This document shows positions 7,878-16,668 of a DNA stretch of 64,000 bases, piece after piece. The stretch comes from Polyangiaceae bacterium (lineage in GTDB: Bacteria > Myxococcota_A > Polyangia > Polyangiales > Polyangiaceae). The translations under genes were made by a program, and so were the position numbers. Position 1 is the first letter of the stretch; each line of letters starts with the position of its first letter. The notes under the pieces were generated by a model. That model was given only the letters and a program-made list of their open reading frames with translations. It did not search any database and had not been told where the DNA came from. The stretch spans positions 620,001-684,000 of the forward strand of contig JADJXL010000018.1 of NCBI GenBank assembly GCA_016715885.1. The letters are read 5' to 3'.

Positions 7878-8741
7878 ATGCATGCCGTGCCTCTAGCTCA
7901 GGAAGCCAGCCTGCATCGACGCGCCGCCGAGCAGCTCGTGATCGATGTCGACCCAGCGCTCGACCCCGAAAGCTTCGCTGTCAAGCCCGATGCCATCCCG
8001 TGGACGACCGACGATGGCGATACGCACGCCATTTGCGAAATGGACAATGGTTTTCCGCGTGTCCTGCTCCCTCGTGTCGGGATCATTCGTGTCGTCGACG
8101 AAGCTGGACACGTGCGAGGTACGGTTTCGAGTGCGGCGAAAATTCCGCTGATGGAAGAGGTTTATCATCGTTTTGCCCTGCCGATGATTTTGCAGGCAGC
8201 CGGAGCAGAAATGCTTCACGCCAGCGGCGTGCTCGGTGCAGTCGGGGTCGTTGCATTCTGCGGTACATCAGGCACGGGAAAATCCACACTCGCGTATGCG
8301 CTCTCGCGAAGGCAGCACGAGCATTGGGCCGACGATTCGCTCGTCTTCTTGCCGCATCAAAATGCGTTCGAAGCATTACGTTTGCCATTTCGCCCGCGAG
8401 TGGAAATCGCCTCCAGCGAAAAGCTCGAATTCATTTCAGCAGCAGCATCGGCGCCTCTTTCAGCGATTGCCGTTCTCGAGCGACATACGGGTGGGAATGT
8501 AGAACCTGGCGAATTCCACGTCGAAGTGAAGCGGCTTTCTCCGTCCGATGCTTTTCGTGCCGTGTTGCCGCATATTTATTCGTTCATCTTGTCTGATCCC
8601 AAACGAAATGCGCTCATGATGTCGCGATATTTCGACATTGCGTCGCGGCTTGCCGTTTTCGATGTGCGGTTTACGCCGTGTCTCGATGCGCTGCCGAAAC
8701 TTTGCGAAGTCGTCGAGCGAAATTGCTTATCCATTGGATGA
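7878..8741 (+). CDS. HPr-kinase-like lasso-peptide kinase
   Basis: 287-residue protein of the HPr kinase/phosphorylase fold family. The P-loop GTSGTGKST is at about 129-137, preceded by the family MLHASGV segment with His114 and followed by WADDSLVF (Asp151/152). Homologues in lasso clusters, for example the paeninodin kinase, phosphorylate a Ser at the C-terminal end of the precursor. HPr itself is not expected as the substrate: the HprK N-terminal domain is absent and the gene sits between the precursor and the B2 gene. The target inferred here is the Ser in RKGSLG of the 7400 precursor. Confidence 0.8.
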   Translation: MHAVPLAQEASLHRRAAEQLVIDVDPALDPESFAVKPDAIPWTTDDGDTHAICEMDNGFPRVLLPRVGIIRVVDEAGHVRGTVSSAAKIPLMEEVYHRFALPMILQAAGAEMLHASGVLGAVGVVAFCGTSGTGKSTLAYALSRRQHEHWADDSLVFLPHQNAFEALRLPFRPRVEIASSEKLEFISAAASAPLSAIAVLERHTGGNVEPGEFHVEVKRLSPSDAFRAVLPHIYSFILSDPKRNALMMSRYFDIASRLAVFDVRFTPCLDALPKLCEVVERNCLSIG

Positions 8742-8747
8742 TTCGGC

Positions 8748-9176
8748 GTGGTGACCGCGGCCTCGATGTTTACCGGAGTGTCTCTTGTGGCTCGGGCGTT
8801 CGAGCTGCGGATTCGGCTTGCGAGGCGTATCCCTGCTGAAGCGCTGCCGCGGATTCTCGAGGATTTGACGCCGGCGCATATGCCATCCGAAAAGACGCCT
8901 TTGTCCGAGGTATGGCGTGTGCTCAGGTTGGTCGAGGCGTTATGCAGGCGCATGCGTGTCGTACCGGATACGTGCTTGTATCGAGCGCTTACGCGTTATG
9001 CATTGCTTCGTCGGTCCGGTCATGCTGCGACGTTCGTGATGGGGATGGATCCGCGAGCGCGTGAAGGTTTGACTGCGCATGCATGGGTGGAGCTCGATGG
9101 GGCGCCATACCAGGAAGCGCTGGACGCGCGGATGGTCGTCACGTACGTTTATCCCGGCGAGCGCGCAACACGATGA
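8748..9176 (+). CDS. Lasso-peptide leader peptidase (B2, transglutaminase-like)
   Basis: 142-residue lasso B2-type cysteine protease that would remove the leader so the cyclase can form the macrolactam. The catalytic Cys is C76 in VVPDTCLYRAL and His111 lies in GLTAHAWVELDG, followed by an acidic position, as in the transglutaminase-like triad. The GTG at 8748 lies 6 bp after the kinase stop, and ATG 8766 is an alternative. Its stop overlaps the start of the next RRE gene (ATGA), so the two products are probably made in step. Confidence 0.85.
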   Translation: MVTAASMFTGVSLVARAFELRIRLARRIPAEALPRILEDLTPAHMPSEKTPLSEVWRVLRLVEALCRRMRVVPDTCLYRALTRYALLRRSGHAATFVMGMDPRAREGLTAHAWVELDGAPYQEALDARMVVTYVYPGERATR

Positions 9177-9445
9177 AGGAACGTTTTTCTCCAAGCCGCG
9201 ACGTGCTTTTTACGCAGCTCGACGATGGCAGCGGCGTTTTACTGAATCTAGGTTCGGGACTTTATTACACGTTGAATCGGGCGGGCGTCGTCGTGTGGAA
9301 AGCGCTTGCCGAAGGCGAATGCGACATGTTGGAGCTTGGGCGGCGGCTTTGCGCCTCGTTCGAGGTCGACGCAGCCGAAGCCGAGCGCGAAGCGGCGCGA
9401 CTCCTGGGCGAGCTGCGAAGAGACGGGCTGGTGCGAACCCTCTAG
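9173..9445 (+). CDS. Stand-alone PqqD-like RRE (B1)
   Basis: 90-residue PqqD-family protein. LLNLGSGLYYTLNRAGVVVW matches the beta-hairpin and helix of the RiPP recognition element, followed by a winged-helix-like three-helix tail ending LRRDGLV. In split lasso systems this B1 protein captures the leader and presents it to B2, which fits the 4-bp overlap with the B2 gene. It is the second RRE of the cluster, because the cyclase carries its own. I chose ATG 9173 over an upstream in-frame start at 9083 because the latter lies inside B2. Confidence 0.85.
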   Translation: MKERFSPSRDVLFTQLDDGSGVLLNLGSGLYYTLNRAGVVVWKALAEGECDMLELGRRLCASFEVDAAEAEREAARLLGELRRDGLVRTL

Positions 9446-9447
9446 CT

Positions 9448-10107
9448 TTACATCGCCCGAATTTTTCGCAGGGCTGCGTTCATTCCGGCGAGCAGCGATT
9501 CGGGATTGTGCTCGTCGTAAAAGTGAACGTATTGCGGGCGCGGCGCGTGCACGTCGGCGAGCATTTTGCCGTCGGGCCCAAGGAAGAACGTGCGCGGCAC
9601 GTACGCTCCGTCGGGCGAATGCGCGTTGCTGATGGCGGGAACATCGTCGGCATTCAGGCGAATCATGATGAACTCTTTCGCACGGGCAACGATGCGGGGA
9701 TCCGAAAAGATCTTGCTATAATTGCGGCAATGGGGGCACCAGTTGGTAAAGAATACCAGACAAACCGGTTTGTTTTCGGTTTTGGCCCGTGAAATGCCAG
9801 CTTCGTACGATTGCCACGCGATCTGGGTGTCGTTCCAGTCTTCCGCTGCAGGTTTGGGGGCCGCTGGTTGTGGCGCTACGGTCGTGGCCACCGTCGGGGC
9901 GACCGTCGGTGTGGCCGCCACGTTCGGCGCTGCTTGCACCTCGGGCTCGGGCTTGGGCGCACTGTCATTGCACGACGCATAAAGCAATCCCACGAGCCCG
10001 AGGATCGCTCCGCCTGCGGCCGCGAGACTGGCCCACGAGCCTGCGGAGGGTTTGCGGCGCGATGCCTTGCCGCGTCGAGGCTTGCTTTGCGATGCGTGTT
10101 TCGTCAC
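9448..10107 (-). CDS. Membrane-anchored thioredoxin-fold protein
   Basis: 219 residues: a basic N-terminus, one transmembrane helix (about 25-45, ending LYASC), a Pro/Ala/Thr-rich linker and a thioredoxin-like domain from about residue 90. The redox motif is CPHC in FFTNWCPHCRNYSKIF, and the cis-Pro region is YVPRTFFLGPDGK. It probably acts in the periplasm as a thiol-disulfide reductase or folding factor of the thioredoxin_7/DUF255-like group. The start is GTG (10105-10107). It converges with the lasso operon, 2 bp from the RRE stop, so it is probably not part of it. Confidence 0.7.
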   Translation of the reverse strand: MTKHASQSKPRRGKASRRKPSAGSWASLAAAGGAILGLVGLLYASCNDSAPKPEPEVQAAPNVAATPTVAPTVATTVAPQPAAPKPAAEDWNDTQIAWQSYEAGISRAKTENKPVCLVFFTNWCPHCRNYSKIFSDPRIVARAKEFIMIRLNADDVPAISNAHSPDGAYVPRTFFLGPDGKMLADVHAPRPQYVHFYDEHNPESLLAGMNAALRKIRAM

Positions 10108-10197
10108 GACTTACGTGTAGCCCGCCGGCTGCGCGACGTCCACTCGCGTGCTTCGATTTGAATTGCTCGCTTCATCGTGTATCATCCGCCAATCCCC

Positions 10198-11052
10198 ATG
10201 GAAAGCGAGACCGAGAGCGTCAGCGAGAGTGACACCCAAAACGCAGCGAGCGTCGATCGGGAGGTCGAGTTCAATCGCGGGCTCGAAGCCTACCGCGCGC
10301 ATTGCCATTTCGATGCGCACGACATCTGGACAGTCGTTTATCAGGGTGAGCAAAACGAGACCACGCGCCGTTTTCTCCAGGCACTCATTCAAGTCACCAA
10401 CGCGATGCACAAGGTCCGCCACAACGGCGAGCTGCGTGGCGCCCTCCACTTGCTCGAACGCGCCTTGCTCAAGCTCGACGAGCTCCCCGACGTCTACGGC
10501 GGCATCGACCTGGCCACGTTCCGCGATGCAACACGCGCCTGCTTGGCCGAAGTCGCCCGCTTGCTCTCCATCAAAAGCGTCGACCTTGCCGTTTCATTCA
10601 TTCCCCCGCTGAACCTCGTCGAGCCCGGTCCCACGCTCGAACGTCGCACCGCCGTGCCGCAAGGGGCCGACCCCGGTAAACTCTTGGCCGAGGGCCTCGA
10701 AGCTTATCGCAATGGGCGGTACTTCGACGCTCACGAGCTTTGGGAAGAAAGCCGGCGCCCACGCCCGGAAGGCATCGTCCGCAATACCCTCACCGGCTTG
10801 ATTCTCATTGCTACGGCGATGCACAAACTCTACCGCGCGAAAAGCCCATCCAGCGCCACGCAACTGCTCGAGCTCGCGCTCGACAAGCTACGCGAAACCC
10901 CCGAAGGCACGCTTGGCCTTTCCGTCGCAGACCTCGTGGGCAATCTCGAACGCATTCACGCCGAGCTCGAACAGGTCGCATCGCAAAGCCCCGCGCAAAT
11001 CGACGTTCAGATCGACCCCGGCTTCGTCGCGCAAATCCACATCGCGTCCTGA
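10198..11052 (+). CDS. Tandem DUF309 protein
   Basis: 284 residues with two copies of the DUF309 helical domain. Copy 1 contains FNRGLEAYRAHCHFDAHDIW and FLQALIQVTNAMHK; copy 2 contains LAEGLEAYRNGRYFDAHELW and LTGLILIATAMHK. DUF309 proteins are usually single-domain, small and of unknown function, with the conserved AYR-x3-YF-x-AHE-x-WE core seen twice here. I chose ATG 10198 over 10177 because the upstream seven residues lack family similarity. It converges with uvrB. Confidence 0.7.
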   Translation: MESETESVSESDTQNAASVDREVEFNRGLEAYRAHCHFDAHDIWTVVYQGEQNETTRRFLQALIQVTNAMHKVRHNGELRGALHLLERALLKLDELPDVYGGIDLATFRDATRACLAEVARLLSIKSVDLAVSFIPPLNLVEPGPTLERRTAVPQGADPGKLLAEGLEAYRNGRYFDAHELWEESRRPRPEGIVRNTLTGLILIATAMHKLYRAKSPSSATQLLELALDKLRETPEGTLGLSVADLVGNLERIHAELEQVASQSPAQIDVQIDPGFVAQIHIAS

Positions 11053-11074
11053 CGCCGATCGTTTGTCTGGACGA

Positions 11075-13210
11075 TTAACGGTACCGGCCGCGACCGTTGC
11101 CAGCTCCGCCCCGACTGCCAGACTTCTTCGCTCGAGCGCCAGCAGCTCCCCGCGCCGCGCCTTTCGTCGCCCGGGCAGGCTCGGCCGATCCTGATGCCCC
11201 ACCGCCGTCCCCCTCGAGCTCGCCCTTGAGCGTTCGAATTTGGTCGCGTAGCCGCGCCGCCTTCTCGAACTCCAGGTTTTCCGCAGCCAGAAACATCTCC
11301 TGACGCAGCGCTTCGATCCGCTCGGCAATGTCGGCCGTCGCCATCGCTGAGCTGCCCTTGTCCGCCGATGCGCCCGCGTTCTTGGGCACCGCGTAATAGT
11401 CCCGCGATCCCGACGTCGGCGACAAATCGAAGATCGCCTTCGTCACCGTCGCCGGCGTAATACCGTGCGCTTCGTTGTACGCCTTCTGCAACGCACGACG
11501 CCGGTTTGTCTCTTGGATCGCTCGCCGCATCGAGTCCGTCTCGCGATCCGCATACATGATCACCTCGCCACGCACGTTACGAGCAGCACGACCAATCGTT
11601 TGGATGAGCGATCGCGTACTGCGAAGGAAGCCTTCCTTGTCCGCATCGAGGATCGCCACGAGCGACACCTCGGGCAGGTCGAGCCCCTCGCGCAACAGGT
11701 TGATCCCGACGAGCACGTCGAACTCACCGCGTCGCAAATCCCTAAGGATTTCAATACGTTCGAGCGTCTCCACGTCCGAGTGCAGATAACGCACTCGAAC
11801 CCCGAGCTCCGTGTAGTACTCGGTCAAGTCCTCGGCCATCCGCTTGGTCAACGTCGTGACGAGGATCCGTTCGTTGCTCGACACACGTGCGCGGATGCGT
11901 TCGAGCAAGTCGTCGACTTGGCCGGCGACGGGCCGCACGTCGATGGCCGGATCGTTCAAGCCCGTGGGACGAATGATCTGTTCGACGACCACGCCGCCCG
12001 TCTTCTCGATCTCGTAATCCCCCGGCGTGGCGCTGACGAAGAGCACCTTGTTGTAGTGCTCCTCGAACTCCTCGAACTTGAGCGGCCTGTTGTCGAGCGC
12101 GCTTGGAAGCCGAAATCCGTACTCGACCAACGTTTCCTTGCGAGCGCGATCGCCGCGGTACATCGCCGAGACCTGCGGAATCGTCTGGTGGGATTCGTCG
12201 ATGATGAGCAGGAAGTCTTTGGGAAAGTAGTCGATCAGCGTGGGCGGCGGCTCGCCTGTTTTGCGCCCCGACAAGTGCCGCGAGTAGTTCTCGATGCCGT
12301 TGCAGAACCCCATCTGCTCGAGCATTTCCAGGTCGTACATCGTGCGCTGTTCGATGCGTTGTTTCTCGAGGAACCGTCCTGCTTTGTCGTAGTAGTCGAG
12401 CCTGTCGCGCAGCTCTTCGCGGATGGCCGCGATGGCCTGCCGAAGCTGCTGCTGCTCGGTCACGTAGTGCGAACCCGGATAAATCGCGACGCGGTCGATC
12501 TCGCGGATGACCTTTCCCCGAACCGGATCGACCTCTTTGATCGCCTCGATCTCGTCGCCGAAAAACTCTACGCGTATCGCGACACTTTCTTCGTACGCCG
12601 GGAAGATCTCGACGATGTCGCCTCGGACGCGGAACGTGCCGCGGTGAAAGTCGATATCGTTGCGGTCGTATTGGATGTCGACGAGGCGCCTGAGCAATTC
12701 GTCGCGCCGCAATTCCAAGCCGCGCTCCATCTTGATGAGCAGCCCGTGGTAGCTCTCGGCGGAACCAATGCCGTAAATGCAGCTCACCGAAGCGACGATG
12801 AGCACGTCCGGGCGCGACAAGAGCGCGTGGGTGGCCGCATGCCGCATGCGATCGATCGCGTCGTTGATGATCGCGTCTTTCTCGATGAACGTATCGCTCG
12901 AAGGGACGTACGCTTCGGGTTGGTAGTAGTCGTAATAGCTGACGAAGTAGTGGACGGCGTTGTTTGGAAACAGGTCCCGAAGCTCACCGTAGAGCTGTGC
13001 AGCGAGCGTTTTGTTCGGGGCCATGACGAGCGTCGGCTTTTGCATCCGCTCGATGACTTTCGCGGCGGTGAACGTCTTGCCGCTGCCGGTGACGCCGAGC
13101 AGGCACTGAAACTTGTCGGGGCCGTTGAAGGTCGAACAAATCTCTTCGATGGCCCGCGGTTGGTCGCCACGTGGTTGAAAGCCCGAAACCAGCTCGAAAC
13201 GCTTTGACAC
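11075..13210 (-). CDS. uvrB: Excinuclease ABC subunit UvrB
   Basis: 711-residue UvrB, the damage-verifying helicase-like subunit of nucleotide excision repair. Visible features are the P-loop VTGSGKT (about 40-46), the beta-hairpin region YYDYYQPEAYVP, the DESH-type motif (LLIIDESHQTIPQ), the later motifs GRAARN and the C-terminal UVR domain EALRQEMFLAAENLEFEKAA. The tail adds about 45 Gly/Ala/Arg/Lys-rich residues beyond the usual length. The start is a GTG (VSKRFELVSGFQPRGDQP) at 13208-13210; a longer in-frame ORF reaches into the divergent promoter and beyond. Confidence 0.95.
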   Translation of the reverse strand: MSKRFELVSGFQPRGDQPRAIEEICSTFNGPDKFQCLLGVTGSGKTFTAAKVIERMQKPTLVMAPNKTLAAQLYGELRDLFPNNAVHYFVSYYDYYQPEAYVPSSDTFIEKDAIINDAIDRMRHAATHALLSRPDVLIVASVSCIYGIGSAESYHGLLIKMERGLELRRDELLRRLVDIQYDRNDIDFHRGTFRVRGDIVEIFPAYEESVAIRVEFFGDEIEAIKEVDPVRGKVIREIDRVAIYPGSHYVTEQQQLRQAIAAIREELRDRLDYYDKAGRFLEKQRIEQRTMYDLEMLEQMGFCNGIENYSRHLSGRKTGEPPPTLIDYFPKDFLLIIDESHQTIPQVSAMYRGDRARKETLVEYGFRLPSALDNRPLKFEEFEEHYNKVLFVSATPGDYEIEKTGGVVVEQIIRPTGLNDPAIDVRPVAGQVDDLLERIRARVSSNERILVTTLTKRMAEDLTEYYTELGVRVRYLHSDVETLERIEILRDLRRGEFDVLVGINLLREGLDLPEVSLVAILDADKEGFLRSTRSLIQTIGRAARNVRGEVIMYADRETDSMRRAIQETNRRRALQKAYNEAHGITPATVTKAIFDLSPTSGSRDYYAVPKNAGASADKGSSAMATADIAERIEALRQEMFLAAENLEFEKAARLRDQIRTLKGELEGDGGGASGSAEPARATKGAARGAAGARAKKSGSRGGAGNGRGRYR

Positions 13211-13334
13211 AGGGGGCGGCAACGTAGTCCCCGAATCTCCCGCGTGCAACCCGAGCAGCCCCAGGCGGCAGTCCGCCTTCTCGTTGGCCGGCCCGCGTGC
13301 TACCTCGGAGAACCACGCTCGGAGGGTTTTTCCC

Positions 13335-16205
13335 GTGCCAGCAGTACCCAGCATTCTCGACGCGCATCCCTATGCGGATTTTCTCGACAAAATAGAGAAA
13401 CCTGCGCGCTACACCGGCGGCGAAGTCGGCTCGACATCGAAAGATTGGTCGAGCGTCGAAGCCAAGATTTGCCTCGCATTTCCCGATGTTTACGACATCG
13501 GCATGAGCCATCTTGGTTTCAAAATCCTCTACGACATCTTGAACCGCGACGGCCGCACGCTTGCCGAGCGCTGCTACGCGCCTTGGAGCGACGTCGAAGA
13601 CGAACTTCGAAAGCGAACCATTCCGCTCGTTTCGCTCGAAACCCGCCGCCCGCTGCGCGATTTCGACGTCGTCGGTTTTTCCCTCCAATTCGAGCTGACC
13701 TACACGAACGTCCTCACCATGCTCGACCTCGGAGGCATTCCTCTGCGGTCATCCGATCGTGGCGACGACGATCCGCTCGTCATTGCGGGAGGTCCGACGG
13801 CGACGCATCCCGAGGCCCTTTCTGCATTCATCGATGCATTCGTCATCGGCGATGGCGAGGAGAAGGCAACGTCGGTGGCGCTGACGTGGGTGCGCCTGAA
13901 GAAGGAAGGCGTGCCGCGGCGCGAGCGTCTCGTGGCGCTCGCAAAGCTCGGTGCAGTTTACGTACCGTCACTTTACCGAACGGAGATCGACGCGGACACG
14001 GGCTTCGAGGTGGTGGTTGGTACTAACGAACCCGGTTTGCCCTTGCCGATCAGCCGCGCGCTGGTGGACCTCGACAAGTATCCATTTCCTGCGACGAGTC
14101 CCACGGGTGGACCGGAAGCGATCTTCGATCGCGTGTCGATCGAGGTGGCTCGCGGGTGCACGGAAGGTTGTCGATTTTGCCAAGCAGGCATGATTTACCG
14201 GCCCATTCGCGAGCGTGATCCGCAGCAGATCGTCGACACGGTGCTCGCTGCGGTGCAGGCATCCGGCAACGACGAAGTGTCGCTCACGGCGCTCAGCACG
14301 GCCGACGTTTCGTGCATCTCGCCGCTCATCAAGACGGTCGCGGACAAACTTGCAAAGCAGCGCGTGAGTTTGTCCGTCGCATCGCTTCGCGCGTATGGCC
14401 TCGATTCGGACTTGCTCGATGAGCTGCGGCGCGTGCGAGCGTCGGGTCTGACGTTTGCGCCCGAGGCGGGATCGCAGCGTATGCGCGACGTGATCAACAA
14501 GAACGTCACGGAAGAGCAACTGATGGAAACGGCCGAACGCGTGTTCTCGCGCGGCTGGGATCGCATGAAGCTCTACTCGATGATTGGTCTTCCAACGGAG
14601 GCCGACGAAGACGTTTCGGCCATCGTCGACATGGGGGCGCGCGCAGCGGCCGTGGGGCGAAAGCTCGGCAAGAAAGGTGCGGAGGTCACGGTGAGCGTGT
14701 CGACGCACGTGCCCAAGCCGCACACGCCGTTTCAGTGGGCGGCGATGGACTCGCTCGAACAAGTCGCGCACAAGCAAAGTTTGCTGCGACAAACTGTCAA
14801 GCAGCACCGCGGCGTCAAGCTGAAGACGCACGGCGCGGAGGCCAGCGTGCTCGAAGGCATCTTCGCGCGAGGGGATCGATCGCTCTGCAACGTGCTCGAA
14901 TACGCTTACAAGCACGGCGCGCGGTTCGATTCGTGGGACGAACGTTTGCGCCTCGACGTGTGGGAAGAAGCGTTCACGCACTTCGGTGTCGATCGTTCGA
15001 GGTTTCTCGGGACAATCCCCGTGACCGCGCGGCTGCCTTGGGATCACATCGACGTGGGCCTCGAAGAAGGGTTTTTGGCGCGCGAATATCGCAAGGCTCT
15101 GCAGAGCCGTCTGAGCCCGCCGTGTGGAAAAGCGGCAGGCATGTTCGTGCACCACACGAACGTCGAAGATGCACTCGCGGATAAACGCAAGTTGGTCTGT
15201 TACGACTGCGGCGTTGCTTGCGACATGTCGCAGATGCGTAGCGAACGCGTCTCGTTCCTCACGAAGATGGGCGCCGCACGGCGATTGCCGATCGTGGACG
15301 AAAAGCCGCCCGTCGTGACGACGCCCGCCCTGTCCGATGAAGCTCCGAAGCCTGCTCCGATGATTGGTCGCGGCGGGTTCCGGTATCGCTTCCGTTTCGC
15401 GAAAACCGGCGCGATGGCGCTGCTTGGACACCTGGATGTCGTGCGCGAGCTGCCGCGTGTGTTCCGGCGCGTGAACGAGACGATGGTGCACACGAAGGGA
15501 TTTCATCCCAAGCCCGACATGACGTTCAGTCCAGCACTTTCACTGGGTGTCGTGAGTCTCGACGAATACGTGGACATTCGGTTGGCGCGTGAAATCGATG
15601 CATCCGAGCTCGAAGCGCTCGTCGCGCGGATGAACGAAGCGACGCCGGCGGGTTTGCGGTTCCTTGGTGCAGCGCTGCTCGGGCCGGAGGATCCTGCCCT
15701 CCCGCGCGTGATCATCGGTGCGCGCTACGTCATCGCATTCGCTCGCGCGGCGATCGACGTGCCTGCGGACAAGCGCGCGGAAGACGTGCTCGCTGAACGA
15801 TGTCGCGTCGCGATGGCGGCGGAGAGCCTGCCGATTCGCCGGAACATCGAAGGCATCGGCAAGACCGTGGATGTGCGGCAGTACCTCATCAGCGCGGATG
15901 TTGGTGGCGCAGAGGCTCGCGCAGCGCTCGATCGAGCGGGCATCGTTGGGGATGTGGTGACGCTCGACGTCATCGTGTCGATCACGGGTTCGGGTGCAGC
16001 GAAGGCTTCCGAGGTTGCGGCGGTCATCATGGGCGATGGCGTCACGCCTCCGCCTCATCGCAGCGTGCGCCTCGAGCTGTTCGGAGGCGCCTCGGACAAA
16101 CGCCTTTCGCCGCTCGACTTGATGCCGCTTCGGCGCGCACCCGTGCGAGCGGAAGCGCCTGTTCGTGAAAGTGTTCCGTTCGAGCTGGTTCTGCCGGCCG
16201 AGTGA
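13335..16205 (+). CDS. Radical SAM protein fused to DUF2344
   Basis: 956-residue protein of the TIGR03960 type. A B12-binding-like N-terminal region (DVYDIGMSHLGFKILYD) precedes a radical SAM domain with the [4Fe-4S] motif CTEGCRFC (C275, C279, C282). The C-terminal DUF2344/TIGR03936 domain begins near RFRFAKTGAMALLGHLD and includes FHPKPDMTFSPALSLGV. The family is widespread, often near RNase G or L21/L27 genes, and lacks an agreed reaction as far as I know. The GTG start at 13335 has GGAGGG 8 nt upstream. It is divergent from uvrB with 124 bp between. Confidence 0.85.
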   Translation: MPAVPSILDAHPYADFLDKIEKPARYTGGEVGSTSKDWSSVEAKICLAFPDVYDIGMSHLGFKILYDILNRDGRTLAERCYAPWSDVEDELRKRTIPLVSLETRRPLRDFDVVGFSLQFELTYTNVLTMLDLGGIPLRSSDRGDDDPLVIAGGPTATHPEALSAFIDAFVIGDGEEKATSVALTWVRLKKEGVPRRERLVALAKLGAVYVPSLYRTEIDADTGFEVVVGTNEPGLPLPISRALVDLDKYPFPATSPTGGPEAIFDRVSIEVARGCTEGCRFCQAGMIYRPIRERDPQQIVDTVLAAVQASGNDEVSLTALSTADVSCISPLIKTVADKLAKQRVSLSVASLRAYGLDSDLLDELRRVRASGLTFAPEAGSQRMRDVINKNVTEEQLMETAERVFSRGWDRMKLYSMIGLPTEADEDVSAIVDMGARAAAVGRKLGKKGAEVTVSVSTHVPKPHTPFQWAAMDSLEQVAHKQSLLRQTVKQHRGVKLKTHGAEASVLEGIFARGDRSLCNVLEYAYKHGARFDSWDERLRLDVWEEAFTHFGVDRSRFLGTIPVTARLPWDHIDVGLEEGFLAREYRKALQSRLSPPCGKAAGMFVHHTNVEDALADKRKLVCYDCGVACDMSQMRSERVSFLTKMGAARRLPIVDEKPPVVTTPALSDEAPKPAPMIGRGGFRYRFRFAKTGAMALLGHLDVVRELPRVFRRVNETMVHTKGFHPKPDMTFSPALSLGVVSLDEYVDIRLAREIDASELEALVARMNEATPAGLRFLGAALLGPEDPALPRVIIGARYVIAFARAAIDVPADKRAEDVLAERCRVAMAAESLPIRRNIEGIGKTVDVRQYLISADVGGAEARAALDRAGIVGDVVTLDVIVSITGSGAAKASEVAAVIMGDGVTPPPHRSVRLELFGGASDKRLSPLDLMPLRRAPVRAEAPVRESVPFELVLPAE

Positions 16206-16668
16206 CATTTTCTGTCCGTCCAATGCAGGTGCGCGCGCGACTCCGCAGCAGTGCGACATCGTTGTCACGGGTGAGCAGTTCGGTTCGCTCGTTCGGATGA
16301 GTTTTCAGCTCGAAAACAAGCTCGGCACTGCTCTTGCTGAGCTTGCTGGTCGGAGCGCGCGAGCGCTTCCTACTTCGCTTACTTCGCTTTTGGTCGGTCG
16401 CCCGGCGGCGGCGTGTTGGCGGTGATGGCAGCCAGTCGGCAAGGACCACGCCGCCGCCGGGGACCTAATTTGAAGCCGCGCCAGGATTTGAACACTCGCT
16501 ACGCGCGCGTGGGACGCGCGCTTCGCGAGGTCTGGTTTACGATGGGGGGCCCGAGGCTCGCCTCCCGGTGCTTTTGCGCTTCGCACAAAAGCACGGCGAG
16601 ACTCGGCCCCCCCATACCCCCCGATTTGGGTCCTGCTTCGACTGCACCCGCGTCCTACACTCGGCCGC
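16206..16668. other. Gene-free region upstream of a histidine kinase
   Basis: 463 bp with no supported gene. It contains a GC-rich patch with CGCGCGT...ACGCGCG inverted repeats near 16503-16520 and the long hairpin at 16544-16613. An ORF across 16413-17399 is a shadow of the kinase gene. Confidence 0.5.
16544..16613. repeat. 70-nt near-perfect long hairpin
   Basis: Outer arms GGGGGGCC-C-GAGGCTCGCC (16544-16562) and GGCGAG-A-CTCGGCCCCCC (16595-16612) pair with one bulge and one mismatch. Inner arms GTGCTTTTG (16568-16576) and CAAAAGCAC pair perfectly around a small loop. It could terminate the radical SAM transcript or be a dispersed palindromic element. There is no T-run after it. Confidence 0.6.

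Noticed and set aside
7660..7896. Second lasso precursor between 7592 and 7877
   Set aside because: Short frames here lack the W/Y-x2-P-x-L leader motif and a plausible core.
11465..13207. 580-codon plus-strand open frame
   Set aside because: It is antisense to uvrB, whose motifs are unmistakable; long antisense frames are common in GC-rich coding DNA.
13968..15506. 512-codon minus-strand open frame
   Set aside because: It is antisense to the radical SAM-DUF2344 gene and shows no family features.
16475..16545. GGATTTGAAC resembles the complement of a tRNA T-loop
   Set aside because: No matching T-stem, anticodon arm or acceptor stem can be folded around it on either strand.
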